DNA of 13,016 bases, from contig JANMZR010000436.1 in the NCBI GenBank assembly GCA_031383555.1, positions 1 through 13,016 on the forward strand, written 5' to 3'. This DNA is from JANMZR01 sp031383555 (GTDB lineage: Bacteria > Bacteroidota > Bacteroidia > Cytophagales > Spirosomataceae). The notes beneath the pieces were generated by a model, which made no database searches, was not told the origin of the DNA, and saw nothing but the letters and a program-made list of their open reading frames with translations. The position numbers and the translations under genes were made by a program. Positions within the stretch are counted from its first letter, which is position 1; every line of letters starts with the position of its first letter. Of this stretch, positions 1 to 7,254 are shown piece by piece.

Positions 1-137
1 GCATTTGTATTGCTTCGCCAATTGCCTATTTTGCCATGAAAAGTTGGCTTCAAAGTTTTGCTTTCAGAGTTGATATTAGTTGGTGGGTATTTGTTTTAAT
101 CATTGTTTTTATTTTTGGTATCAGCAATCAGGTTTGA
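1..137 (+). pseudogene. 3' end of a FtsX-type permease frame (partial, aberrant C-terminus)
   Basis: Reading from base 3 gives about 32 residues identical to residues 759-790 of the minus-strand permease at 190-2658 (ending ISWWVFVL). Then come twelve unrelated, mostly hydrophobic residues (IIVFIFGISNQV) and a TGA at 135-137. The intact permease instead continues through a last membrane segment to the conserved NPVKSLKTE tail. The 5' part lies beyond the window, so it cannot be said whether this is the end of a full second permease or only a fragment. The lost tail and the exact nucleotide identity to the neighbour favour a truncated recent copy, a recombinant 3' end, or an assembly chimera. 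It converges on the intact permease gene with 52 bases between the stop codons. Confidence 0.5.
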
Positions 138-179
138 GGTATCAGTTTCGTCTCATTTCTGATAGCTGATACCTTAACC
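131..179. terminator. Hairpin between convergent reading frames, possible bidirectional terminator
   Basis: Bases 137-145 (AGGTATCAG) pair perfectly with 166-174 (CTGATACCT). The stem extends outward with a G-T wobble, two A-T pairs, a one-base bulge and two G-C pairs, to about 14 base pairs around a 20-base loop. GGTATCAG also occurs at 117-124. It lies between the plus-strand stop at 137 and the minus-strand stop at 190, where a shared terminator would be expected. There is no long T-tract, so intrinsic termination is uncertain. Confidence 0.35.
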
Positions 180-189
180 TCATACCTAT

Positions 190-2658
190 TTACTCCGTTT
201 TCAAACTCTTCACAGGGTTCATTAGGGCCGCTTTAACCGATAGATAACCAACGGTTAGGAAGGCAATTAAAATTGTCAAAATACCTGATAAAACAAATAC
301 CCACCAACTAATATCAACTCTGAAAGCAAAACTTTGAAGCCAACTTTTCATGGCAAAATAGGCAATTGGCGAAGCAATACAAATGCTTATCAAAACGATT
401 AGTAAGAAATCTTTTGATAGCATTTCTACAATTGAATTGATGCTTGCACCTAATACTTTTCGGATGCCGATTTCTTTGATTCGTTGCTCAGTCATGTATA
501 TTACAAGTCCAAACAAACCCAAACAAGCAATCAGAATGGTGAGAATTGCAAAAATCAAAGCAACTTTTCCAATTCGTTGCTCGGCTCGATACATTTCATC
601 AAATGAATCGTCTAAAAAACTATGAAGGAATGGCATATCTGGGGCGAATTTCTTCCATTTAGATTCAATTTGACTCAATAAATTTGGCATATCAGCCGTA
701 TTTACTTTGAAAGCCAAGCCATTACGGTTTATTCCCAATTTCATGCATAACGGACCGATGTTTTCTCGCAACGAAGAAAAATGAAAGTTTTTCACAACAC
801 CCACAATGGTATAAGCAACATTCATGTCAGTTCCATCTCCGTCGGAAGTATAGACTTTTTTACCGATTGGGTCTGCATAGCCAAGCATTTTGGCGGTCGT
901 TTCGTTAATGATAATTCCACTCGAATCTGTTCCAAATTCCTTTGAAAAATTTCGACCTTTGGCAAGCTCCATTCCCAAAGTCGTAATGTAGTTATAATCA
1001 ATCCCCCAAACTTGCATATTGAAACCGTTGTCTTTGTTCAGGACGGCATCCTTAGAAAACAAATTGTCGTTTCGTGAAGAATTGGAAACAGGCAAAAAAT
1101 TTGCACCCGTCGCACTTTTCACTCCTGCCAATTGCGAAATTTCATTTTTATATGCTTCTTGGTTTTCTTTCAAAGCACCTGTTCCGCCCAAAATTAACAC
1201 TTGGTCTTTGTTGAAACCTACGTTTTTGGACTGAATATAATTGAGTTGTTGGAAAACAATAATCGTTGAAATAATCAAAGTAAGCGACACCACAAACTGA
1301 AATGTAACCAAAACACTACGCAAATTACTTTTGGCAAAACCTGCATTGAGTTTGCCTTTCAAAACTTCGATTGGTTTGTAAGAAGACAAGAAAAATGCAG
1401 GATAATATCCAGCCAAGACACCAACAAAAAGGGGCAAAAGTAGAAGAAAGGGTAAAAATTTAAGATTAAATAAGGTAGAAATTGAGAATGTTTTTGCAGA
1501 AAGTGTATTGAAAGCAGGCATTAAAAGTATAATCATAAGCAGAGCTAATGCCATTGCAATATAACTCGTTAGGGCAGATTCGGCAATGAATTGACCTATC
1601 AACGCACTTTTTTCTGTACCTAAAACCTTTCTTATTCCCACTTCTTTGGCACGATTGGCAGAGCGAGCCGTACTCAAATTCATGAAATTAATACAGGCAA
1701 TTAGTAATAAAAATAATGCCACTGCCCCAAAAATATATACGTACTGAATATCTCCGCCCACATTTATTTCAGACGACCTATCCGATTTTAAATGAATATC
1801 CGTCATCGGGAAAAGGCTGTATTCAAGTTTGCTTCCTGATTTTTTGAACTCATCTAAACTTTTAATATTCATGAGTTGAGAGAGTTTTGGCAACATATAT
1901 TTGGCAATAACTTCGTCAAATTTCTTGTTAAAAACCTTATAATCAGTGCCTTCACGTAAACGTATGTAAGTATTAAAATTATGACTCGTGAAACTTCCCC
2001 AATCATAATTCACATTATCCATTGAACAAATAAAGTCAAAATTGAAATGAGCATTGGAAGGCATATCTTCGTAAACTGCCGTAACATTATAAATCGTCTT
2101 TCGAGTAATACCTATTTCGAGGGTTTTGCCAACGGCTTGGGTAGTTTGGAAATATTTTTGAGCCGTAGATTTACTTATCGCAATTGTGTTAGGTGCCTCC
2201 AAAGCCGTTTTCGGATTACCCTCTAAAACAGGAATAGAAAACATATCAAAAAAAGTAGAATCGGCATGAGCGATGCGTTCCTCATTAATAAACTCGGTGC
2301 CTTTTTTTACAAAATTCTTTCCATAATTTGTATACAGCCTTGTAAATTGTTCTACTTGTGGATAATCTTTTTTGAGGGCAGCTCCCATTGGGTCAGCACT
2401 TTGCGACATTTTCATGTCTGTTCCGCCAAAACGAATATCAGAGTTAATACGATAGATACGGTCTGCATTTTTATAAAAACGGTCGTAGCTAAGTTCGTCA
2501 ATTACATAAAGCGAAATCAATAAAAAACAACAAAGTCCAACTGCCAAACCAAAAATATTAATAAAGCTGAAAGTCTTGTTTTTTATAAGGTTTCGCCATG
2601 CGATTTTGAGGTAATTAGCCAACATGCCCTCGAAAGGGTTTGCAAAAAGAGATTTCAT
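190..2658 (-). CDS. FtsX/MacB-type ABC transporter permease (paralogue 1)
   Basis: The 822-residue protein has the two-halved layout of the large Bacteroidota 'ABC transporter permease' family. Membrane segment 1 (about 31-53) is followed by a MacB-like periplasmic core (about 55-300), three FtsX-type segments (305-327, 355-383, 402-424), a second N-terminal-type segment (447-470), a second periplasmic region, and three more segments (about 699-722, 751-770, 786-808). The cytosolic GIRKVLG motif appears in both halves (341-347 and 731-737), typical of coupling helices that touch an ATPase. No ATP-binding protein is encoded in the window. MacB relatives move peptides, antibiotics or lipoproteins, or transmit signals mechanically; the substrate here is unknown. 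It lies 99 bp downstream of paralogue 2 and is probably co-transcribed. An internal ATG (Met12, codon 2623-2625) aligns with the start of paralogue 2 and may be the true start. Confidence 0.9.
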   Translation of the reverse strand: MKSLFANPFEGMLANYLKIAWRNLIKNKTFSFINIFGLAVGLCCFLLISLYVIDELSYDRFYKNADRIYRINSDIRFGGTDMKMSQSADPMGAALKKDYPQVEQFTRLYTNYGKNFVKKGTEFINEERIAHADSTFFDMFSIPVLEGNPKTALEAPNTIAISKSTAQKYFQTTQAVGKTLEIGITRKTIYNVTAVYEDMPSNAHFNFDFICSMDNVNYDWGSFTSHNFNTYIRLREGTDYKVFNKKFDEVIAKYMLPKLSQLMNIKSLDEFKKSGSKLEYSLFPMTDIHLKSDRSSEINVGGDIQYVYIFGAVALFLLLIACINFMNLSTARSANRAKEVGIRKVLGTEKSALIGQFIAESALTSYIAMALALLMIILLMPAFNTLSAKTFSISTLFNLKFLPFLLLLPLFVGVLAGYYPAFFLSSYKPIEVLKGKLNAGFAKSNLRSVLVTFQFVVSLTLIISTIIVFQQLNYIQSKNVGFNKDQVLILGGTGALKENQEAYKNEISQLAGVKSATGANFLPVSNSSRNDNLFSKDAVLNKDNGFNMQVWGIDYNYITTLGMELAKGRNFSKEFGTDSSGIIINETTAKMLGYADPIGKKVYTSDGDGTDMNVAYTIVGVVKNFHFSSLRENIGPLCMKLGINRNGLAFKVNTADMPNLLSQIESKWKKFAPDMPFLHSFLDDSFDEMYRAEQRIGKVALIFAILTILIACLGLFGLVIYMTEQRIKEIGIRKVLGASINSIVEMLSKDFLLIVLISICIASPIAYFAMKSWLQSFAFRVDISWWVFVLSGILTILIAFLTVGYLSVKAALMNPVKSLKTE

Positions 2659-2757
2659 AATATTGGGTTTTACTTAATGTTTATTTAAATTGTTATTGGG
2701 AAATTTGCTATTTGAAAATTTGTTATTCCCCAAATCCCCAATAACCAATCAACCAAC
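2659..2757. other. Spacer between the two permease genes with 9-bp inverted arms
   Basis: This 99-bp AT-rich gap has perfect 9-bp inverted arms, GTTATTGGG at 2692-2700 and CCCAATAAC at 2737-2745. It also has reiterated short words (AAATTTG twice, runs of CCCCAA). No -7/-33 promoter motif or strong terminator was seen, so read-through from paralogue 2 into paralogue 1 is likely. The hairpin could adjust relative expression or be a degenerate intergenic repeat. Confidence 0.4.
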
Positions 2758-5184
2758 TCATTCCGTTTTCAAACTCTTCACAGGGTTCATCAGGGCCGCT
2801 CTTATTGCTTGGTAACTCACTGATAATAAAGCTACTAAAGTCGCTAATGCAGCTGTAATCACAAAATGCCACCATTCAATATCGATCCTGTAGGGGAAGT
2901 CTTTCAGCCAATTGTTCATAAAATAATAGGCAATTGGTGATGAAATTAAGATGGCAATAATGATTAAATAAAGAAACTCTTTTGAAAGTAAGGTAGTAAT
3001 ACTGGCCACAGATGCTCCTAATACTTTACGAATGCCAATCTCTTTTGTTCGTGATTCCACTGTGTAAGTTGCCAAACCAAATAGGCCTAAACAAGCGATA
3101 AATATTGCCCATAACGAAGCCGTAGTAAATAAGCTACCATATTGCTGCTCAGTGGCATAAGTCCTGTTGAAGCTCTCATCTAAAAAGGTATATTCAAAAG
3201 GATTTCCTATAAAATATTTATTATAAATTTTTGAAACAGCGCTTACTTTTGAGGCCATATTATCATCTGTAAGTTGAATTGTGATATAGCCAGTGGAGGC
3301 TTGCGGATAAAATATAATTGGATCAATTTTATTTTTTACACTCAAATGATTGTAGTCTTTTATTACACCAACCACCTCCAAATAGCGTTCATCCCATTTT
3401 ACTTTATTGCGAACGGCTTCTTCAGCCGATCTGAAACCTAGGCTATTGATTGCAGCTTCATTTAAAATAACTTTACTGTTGTCATTCCATTCAACCTCCG
3501 TTTCAGCTTTTGTGAAATTGCGACCGGCCACCAATTTAATTCCAAAGGCGTCAAAATATCTTTCGCCTATTATTGCAAAGGCATATGATTTTGTTTCGTC
3601 TCCAGCTTTTGAGCTAGGTTGCGTAAAACCAGCCGTACGGAAATTATAACCCTTACTTGGTACAGCGCCAGAGCCTGCATAATTTTTTACAAAACTTTGT
3701 TTGGCAATATCATTCCAAAATGCACTTTTACTTTGTTTGAAACTACTATCTTTTCCTATTTCTGGTCCATTAATTATTAATAATTGGTTGGTTTTTAGGC
3801 CTTTATCTATATTTTTCATATATTGTAATTGGCTGTATATAAGGACAGTAGCCAACACTAGAGCAATGGAAATACCAAATTGAGAAACCACCAAGGCTTT
3901 ACGAAGCCATATGCCACCAATAGTTTTGGCTATTTTTCCGTTAAGTGTTTCAATTGGTTTAAAATTGGACAATACAAAAGCAGTATATGCCCCAGATGCC
4001 AAAGAGCCAAATATTAAAACAACCAAAGCAGCTAACCAAATTGCGGTACTACCAAGGGTTAAAACTGATAAATTTTTACCCACCAAACTATTAAATAATG
4101 GTTGTAATAGTAGTATCAATATAACGGAAAGTGCCAAAGCCAAAAAGTTAACCAGTATAGATTCTCCTAAAAACTGGGCAATTAAATTACCTTGTGAGGC
4201 GCCTATTACTTTTCGTACACCCACTTCGTTGCCTCTTTTTATAGCGTTGGCTGTACTCATATTTATATAATTGAACCAGGCAATTAATAAAATCAGAAAA
4301 GAAATCCCCATAAGCATATACACATATTTTACGTCGCCTGTATGTGGGTAAGTATCGCCTAAGGTGGCGGCTAAATGTATTTCGGATGCAGGCTGTAGCC
4401 GAAAAATAGCGCCATCACTTTCTATTTCTAATTCTTTTCGGATTTCAATTAGCTTACGCTCAACCGTTTTATAATCAGCATTTTGATTGATGGTAAAATA
4501 GGTGTCGATATATTGAGAGTCCAAATTGTCTAACGTAGCCCAATCGTTTCCATTTAAATTCGCAGGATTTTTTAGTGTTTGTAAAGAGAAAAATAAATCA
4601 TAGCCAATACTGGAATTATCAACCATATCTTTAAAAACTCCGGCAACAGTATAATTATGGCCTCCAAATTGATTGTACAATAATAAGGCTTTGCCGATAG
4701 GATTTTCAGACCCAAAATATTTTTTGGCTGAGCTTTCTGAAATAAAAGTTACATCAGGTTTATCAAATTCTTTTGGAGAGCCATTAACCATCGGGAAGCT
4801 AAAAAATGAAAAGAAATTACCTTCAGCATAACTCACTCGTTGTTCTTTAAATGATAGGTTTTTTGCTATATTTTTAACAACCCCTTGGCCGTTTCCATCG
4901 TCAAATCTACAGAAATCGTTGATTTCTGGAATCCGTTTTTTTGCGATTTCTGCCCAACCAGGAGCATGTTCTTTCCACGTTTTATTTTGTGGGTCTTCAT
5001 TTAATAATCGATAAGTTTGAGGTAAATTGATGTGAAATTTATCAACCGATTTTTCCAAACTCACATATTCCAAAATCAGAATAAAAGCAGAAATACCCAA
5101 TGCCAAACCAGCAATGTTGATGAAACTATATAGCTTGTTGCGGGTTAAATTTCTGAAGGCAATTTTGAGATAGTTTTTGAACAT
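2758..5184 (-). CDS. FtsX/MacB-type ABC transporter permease (paralogue 2)
   Basis: This 808-residue paralogue of the downstream gene has the same layout. The start MFKNYLKIAFRNL is followed by membrane segment 1 (about 19-42), a MacB-like periplasmic domain (about 45-285), segments near 287-308, 340-362 and 380-404, a second hydrophobic segment near 430-450, a second periplasmic domain, and three C-terminal segments. The coupling motif is GVRKVIG at 322-328 and GIRKVLG at 717-723. It ends in NPVKSLKTE like its neighbour. Having two unlike copies side by side suggests a heteromeric permease or two related pumps sharing an ATPase encoded elsewhere. The ATG at 5184 is well placed: the conserved family N-terminus starts at residue 1, and a sigma-54-like promoter lies about 43 bases upstream. 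The substrate is unknown. Confidence 0.9.
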   Translation of the reverse strand: MFKNYLKIAFRNLTRNKLYSFINIAGLALGISAFILILEYVSLEKSVDKFHINLPQTYRLLNEDPQNKTWKEHAPGWAEIAKKRIPEINDFCRFDDGNGQGVVKNIAKNLSFKEQRVSYAEGNFFSFFSFPMVNGSPKEFDKPDVTFISESSAKKYFGSENPIGKALLLYNQFGGHNYTVAGVFKDMVDNSSIGYDLFFSLQTLKNPANLNGNDWATLDNLDSQYIDTYFTINQNADYKTVERKLIEIRKELEIESDGAIFRLQPASEIHLAATLGDTYPHTGDVKYVYMLMGISFLILLIAWFNYINMSTANAIKRGNEVGVRKVIGASQGNLIAQFLGESILVNFLALALSVILILLLQPLFNSLVGKNLSVLTLGSTAIWLAALVVLIFGSLASGAYTAFVLSNFKPIETLNGKIAKTIGGIWLRKALVVSQFGISIALVLATVLIYSQLQYMKNIDKGLKTNQLLIINGPEIGKDSSFKQSKSAFWNDIAKQSFVKNYAGSGAVPSKGYNFRTAGFTQPSSKAGDETKSYAFAIIGERYFDAFGIKLVAGRNFTKAETEVEWNDNSKVILNEAAINSLGFRSAEEAVRNKVKWDERYLEVVGVIKDYNHLSVKNKIDPIIFYPQASTGYITIQLTDDNMASKVSAVSKIYNKYFIGNPFEYTFLDESFNRTYATEQQYGSLFTTASLWAIFIACLGLFGLATYTVESRTKEIGIRKVLGASVASITTLLSKEFLYLIIIAILISSPIAYYFMNNWLKDFPYRIDIEWWHFVITAALATLVALLSVSYQAIRAALMNPVKSLKTE

Positions 5185-5226
5185 ATGCTTTGCTTTTGAA
5201 AAAGTAGTAGATATGTATTTTGTAAT

Positions 5227-5242
5227 TCACTATTTATGCCAA
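5227..5242 (-). promoter_or_regulatory. Sigma-54-like -24/-12 promoter element upstream of permease 2
   Basis: Read on the minus strand, 5242-5227 is TTGGCATAAATAGTGA. Against the sigma-54 consensus TTGGCACG-N4-TTGC the -24 half matches six of six bases, and the -12 half keeps T and the conserved G but not the final C. The predicted start of transcription near 5215 leaves a leader of about 31 bases before the ATG at 5184. The weak -12 half keeps confidence modest. Confidence 0.35.
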
Positions 5243-5261
5243 ATATTTATATACTTGATAA

Positions 5262-5414
5262 TCAGTGTATTGTATAATTATTTGTTGTTTTTAACTGTTC
5301 GAAAACGGACAGTTTTTGTTCGATAGAATTTTGTGATAAAGATGTAACCTGATTAATCGGTATTAGACTGAAGGTTAGCAGAAGGCCTAAAAGTAAGGCT
5401 TTAAGTAATTTGCA
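5262..5414 (-). pseudogene. Signal-peptide-like open frame without a start codon
   Basis: On the minus strand an open frame ending in TGA at 5264-5262 encodes KLLKALLLGLLLTFSLIPIN and then a polar stretch of about 28 residues. This is the pattern of an N-terminal secretion signal: lysines, a leucine-rich core, then a possible cleavage region. There is no ATG, GTG or TTG in this frame; upstream comes a run of nine T and an in-frame stop inside the end of the response-regulator gene. It may be the decayed 5' end of a secreted or sensor protein, or chance. The 6-4-6 dyad lies inside it, which argues that the stretch now serves as control region. Confidence 0.25.
5296..5311. promoter_or_regulatory. 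6-4-6 dyad, candidate activator-binding site
   Basis: TGTTCG-AAAA-CGGACA is an inverted repeat with one mismatched pair. Outer bases extend it on both sides (A at 5295-side arms: AACTGT at 5293-5298, ACAGTT at 5309-5314). Its centre is about 88 bases upstream of the transcription start predicted for permease 2, a usual distance for an enhancer-binding activator of a sigma-54 promoter. It could equally be a dimeric repressor or activator site of another type. The cognate regulator is not identified. Confidence 0.4.
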
Positions 5415-5434
5415 AAAAAAAATATTGGAGTTTA

Positions 5435-6073
5435 TTAAACTATTTTATCACGTATAGCTTTAGAAACAGCTTCCGTACCCGAGTTCACATGTAATTTGGC
5501 GTACATATTTCGAATATGTGACTTTACTGTATCAAATGAAATAATAAGGTCACTTGCTATCATTTTATAGCTTTTGCCAGCAACCAGAAGTTGTAATACT
5601 TTCGTTTCTTGGGAGGTAAGTTGATAATCGTTACTTGGGGTTTTGGGTTCTAAATTGGTTTTAAACAGCTCTAATATTCGTTTTGCAATGCTTGGGGTCA
5701 TAGAGGAGCCACCTTCTTTTATCTCACTAATAGCTCCCAAATAGCCAGTCAACGGTGTTGATTTCAATATATAACCCGATGCTCCAGCACAAATAGCATC
5801 GAAAATGTAGTCGTCTTCAAAGAAAACCGTTTGTATAAGTATCTGTATGTTAGGAAATTGCTTTTTTATTATTCTTGTAGCTTCAATGCCATTCATACCT
5901 GGCATTTCTATATCCATTAGTACTACATCGGGGTTTGATTTTCTGATGTCGTCGATCAAATAATTGCAATCAGGAAAGCCCCCTGTGCATACATAGCCCT
6001 CGGTATAATTAAGCACAATTTCGAGTGTTTCCCGAAGGTGCTTATTATCTTCAAATATGGCTACTTTTATCAT
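5435..6073 (-). CDS. Response regulator, NarL/LuxR type
   Basis: The 212-residue protein has a receiver domain (about 1-120) with the acidic pair E8/D9, phospho-acceptor D54 in VVLMDIEMPGMNG, switch threonine T82 and conserved lysine K104. A LuxR-type helix-turn-helix follows (about 150-208: LTSQETKVLQLLVAGKSYKM and TVKSHIRNMYAKL). Such proteins bind DNA as dimers when phosphorylated by a HisKA_3 kinase. The kinase at 7323-9209 has exactly that phospho-transfer domain and the same orientation, so the two are probably partners, although two other genes now lie between them. The permease genes 250 bp downstream are candidate targets or functional partners. All key residues are present, and the length is usual for the family. 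Confidence 0.93.
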   Translation of the reverse strand: MIKVAIFEDNKHLRETLEIVLNYTEGYVCTGGFPDCNYLIDDIRKSNPDVVLMDIEMPGMNGIEATRIIKKQFPNIQILIQTVFFEDDYIFDAICAGASGYILKSTPLTGYLGAISEIKEGGSSMTPSIAKRILELFKTNLEPKTPSNDYQLTSQETKVLQLLVAGKSYKMIASDLIISFDTVKSHIRNMYAKLHVNSGTEAVSKAIRDKIV

Positions 6074-6085
6074 GCTTTTTTATTG

Positions 6086-6116
6086 CAAATATTGTGGTTA
6101 TTTTTTGAAATACCAA
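6086..6116 (-). promoter_or_regulatory. Possible Bacteroidota-type promoter of the response regulator
   Basis: On the minus strand TTG (6116-6114), a 20-base spacer and AATATTTG (6093-6086) approximate the Bacteroidota TTG-N19/20-TAnnTTTG promoter, with one mismatch in the -7 box. The predicted leader is very short (under 10 bases). A promoter here would let the regulator be expressed independently of the upstream module. Confidence 0.28.
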
Positions 6117-6137
6117 TAGCGAATTTGGGTGAGTTTA

Positions 6138-6734
6138 TTAAGATCTGGCAAATTCTAATAGTGGTTTTATATTTTCTCTATCTGCCTCATGAATAGCGGA
6201 AATATATGCCATTCTTGCCAAATCACTATTTGCATAAAGGCCTGTTCCCCAAGTGAAAACAGGCCTTTTGTATAGTTTCTCAATTATAATATCGGCCATC
6301 AAGCGACTATGGCGGCCATTCCCATTGGCAAAACAATGAATACTTACCGCTCTGTACTTAAATCTAATAGCAATTTCATCAGGTTCAAAAGTATTGTTTA
6401 AAAACCAGAAATTGGTATCGTCAACTAATGTCTTTAATTCGGCGGGTATTTTCCAATAGTCAACGCCGATATTTTTATTTGACTTTCGAAAATCACCCGC
6501 CCATGCCCATACATCGCTATACATCTGCTTATGTACATTGCATATAAAATTGGATGAAAATACTTGCAAAGGCTTAAAGTTCCGCATCATCGACCACTGG
6601 ATGGCCTTTTCTATGTTTTGCTGTTCGTACTCGTCCAAATCAGCTCGAGAAGCTATCGATTTTATTTTCAAACCCTCTTTTTCTTCCTCATCCAGTGGTG
6701 TTTGACCTTCTTCAAATGCAAAGTCTAATCCCAT
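6138..6734 (-). CDS. Fic-domain protein, mobile mystery protein B family
   Basis: The 198-residue Fic-fold protein has the motif HCFANGNGRHSR at 133-144, close to HxFx(D/E)GN(G/K)RxxR. Its N-terminus TPLDEEEKEGLK followed by SRADLDEYEQQNI is characteristic of TIGRFAM mobile mystery protein B. Fic enzymes usually transfer AMP or another nucleotide moiety to a protein target; catalytic H133, G138-N139-G140 and R141/R144 are present. Position 137 is asparagine instead of the usual metal-binding acid, which seems normal in this family but leaves its activity open. The start overlaps the end of the HTH gene by 10 bp, so translation is probably coupled. Gene order (HTH first, Fic second) matches the known A/B pair, found often on plasmids and other mobile DNA. 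A toxin-antitoxin-like role is an inference. Confidence 0.9.
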   Translation of the reverse strand: MGLDFAFEEGQTPLDEEEKEGLKIKSIASRADLDEYEQQNIEKAIQWSMMRNFKPLQVFSSNFICNVHKQMYSDVWAWAGDFRKSNKNIGVDYWKIPAELKTLVDDTNFWFLNNTFEPDEIAIRFKYRAVSIHCFANGNGRHSRLMADIIIEKLYKRPVFTWGTGLYANSDLARMAYISAIHEADRENIKPLLEFARS

Positions 6735-7183
6735 AATATTTTAGGCATTTCATATTTTATTGCCATTGCACGCTCCTCAATGGCCTTTTTTAGACTTTTT
6801 TGTGAAAGGGCTTGGTTTTCAAGACCCATAGTTGTATGGGTACGCATTACAATTTTTTGAGCTAAATCATTGGCTTTCCGATTGATGAGTGCTTCTAAGC
6901 TGCCGTCTTTTGGTACAAAACCATAAACCAATTTCATGTCCATTGCATCAGCTACTTCTTTCATCGACTTAAGTGTAATTGAGCCTTCCGATTCACGCTT
7001 TTCTAAATCGGCAATGGCTTGCTTAGTGACATTTAATTTATTACCCAATTGCTCCATGGTCATTCCTAGGGCTGTTCTTATGGTTTTTAGCCAGCCAATT
7101 GAAGGCACCACCATTTTATTTATCCCTGAAAATTCAGCAATTCTACTGTTTAGCTGTTGTACTGGCAAAAAATAATTTCTCAT
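6725..7183 (-). CDS. HTH protein, mobile mystery protein A family
   Basis: This 152-residue protein has an XRE-type helix-turn-helix at about 33-85 (WLKTIRTALGMTMEQLGNKL, then VTKQAIADLEKRE). The sequence SITLKSMKEVADAMDMKLVY, the helical C-terminal region with MRTHTTMGLENQ, and the terminal LWD are the usual signature of mobile mystery protein A. It is the first gene of a two-gene unit with the Fic protein. By analogy with toxin-antitoxin pairs it could bind its own promoter, which carries two direct repeats and a 20-bp palindrome. Whether it neutralises the Fic protein is unknown. The ATG at 7183 gives a full-length family N-terminus, and a matching promoter lies 30-60 bases upstream. Confidence 0.9.
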   Translation of the reverse strand: MRNYFLPVQQLNSRIAEFSGINKMVVPSIGWLKTIRTALGMTMEQLGNKLNVTKQAIADLEKRESEGSITLKSMKEVADAMDMKLVYGFVPKDGSLEALINRKANDLAQKIVMRTHTTMGLENQALSQKSLKKAIEERAMAIKYEMPKILWD

Positions 7184-7214
7184 AATGATAAAATTTAAAT
7201 AAACAATTTCATCA

Positions 7215-7245
7215 CAAAAGTACAGATATTATTTTACTTTTACAA
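7215..7245 (-). promoter_or_regulatory. Promoter of the mobile mystery A/B unit
   Basis: On the minus strand TTG (7245-7243), a 20-base spacer and TACTTTTG (7222-7215) match the Bacteroidota -33/-7 consensus TTG-N19/20-TAnnTTTG. Transcription would start near 7208 and leave a leader of about 25 bases. A second -7-like box, TATATTTG, lies upstream at 7260-7253 but has no TTG at the right distance. Confidence 0.5.
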
Positions 7246-7254
7246 TTTATAACA

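Larger units (their letters stand above)
1..386. repeat. Perfect inverted repeat, arms 1-98 and 289-386, 190-bp spacer
   Basis: Base x pairs with base 387-x for x = 1 to 98 with no mismatch. Identity stops at base 99 / base 288. The left arm begins at the first base of the window, so the repeat may be longer. Both arms are coding: the right arm lies in the C-terminal part of the permease at 190-2658, the left arm in a convergent plus-strand frame. The spacer contains both stop codons and a hairpin. Homologous recombination between the arms would invert the spacer and exchange the 3' ends of the two frames. Confidence 0.9.

Noticed and set aside
3911..4270. A 119-residue plus-strand open frame inside permease 2
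   Set aside because: It is antisense to a conserved membrane region and has no start context or family features.
5380..5403. AAGCC...GGCCTT as terminator after the response regulator
   Set aside because: The stem is only about five pairs with a bulge and has no T-tract after it on the minus strand.
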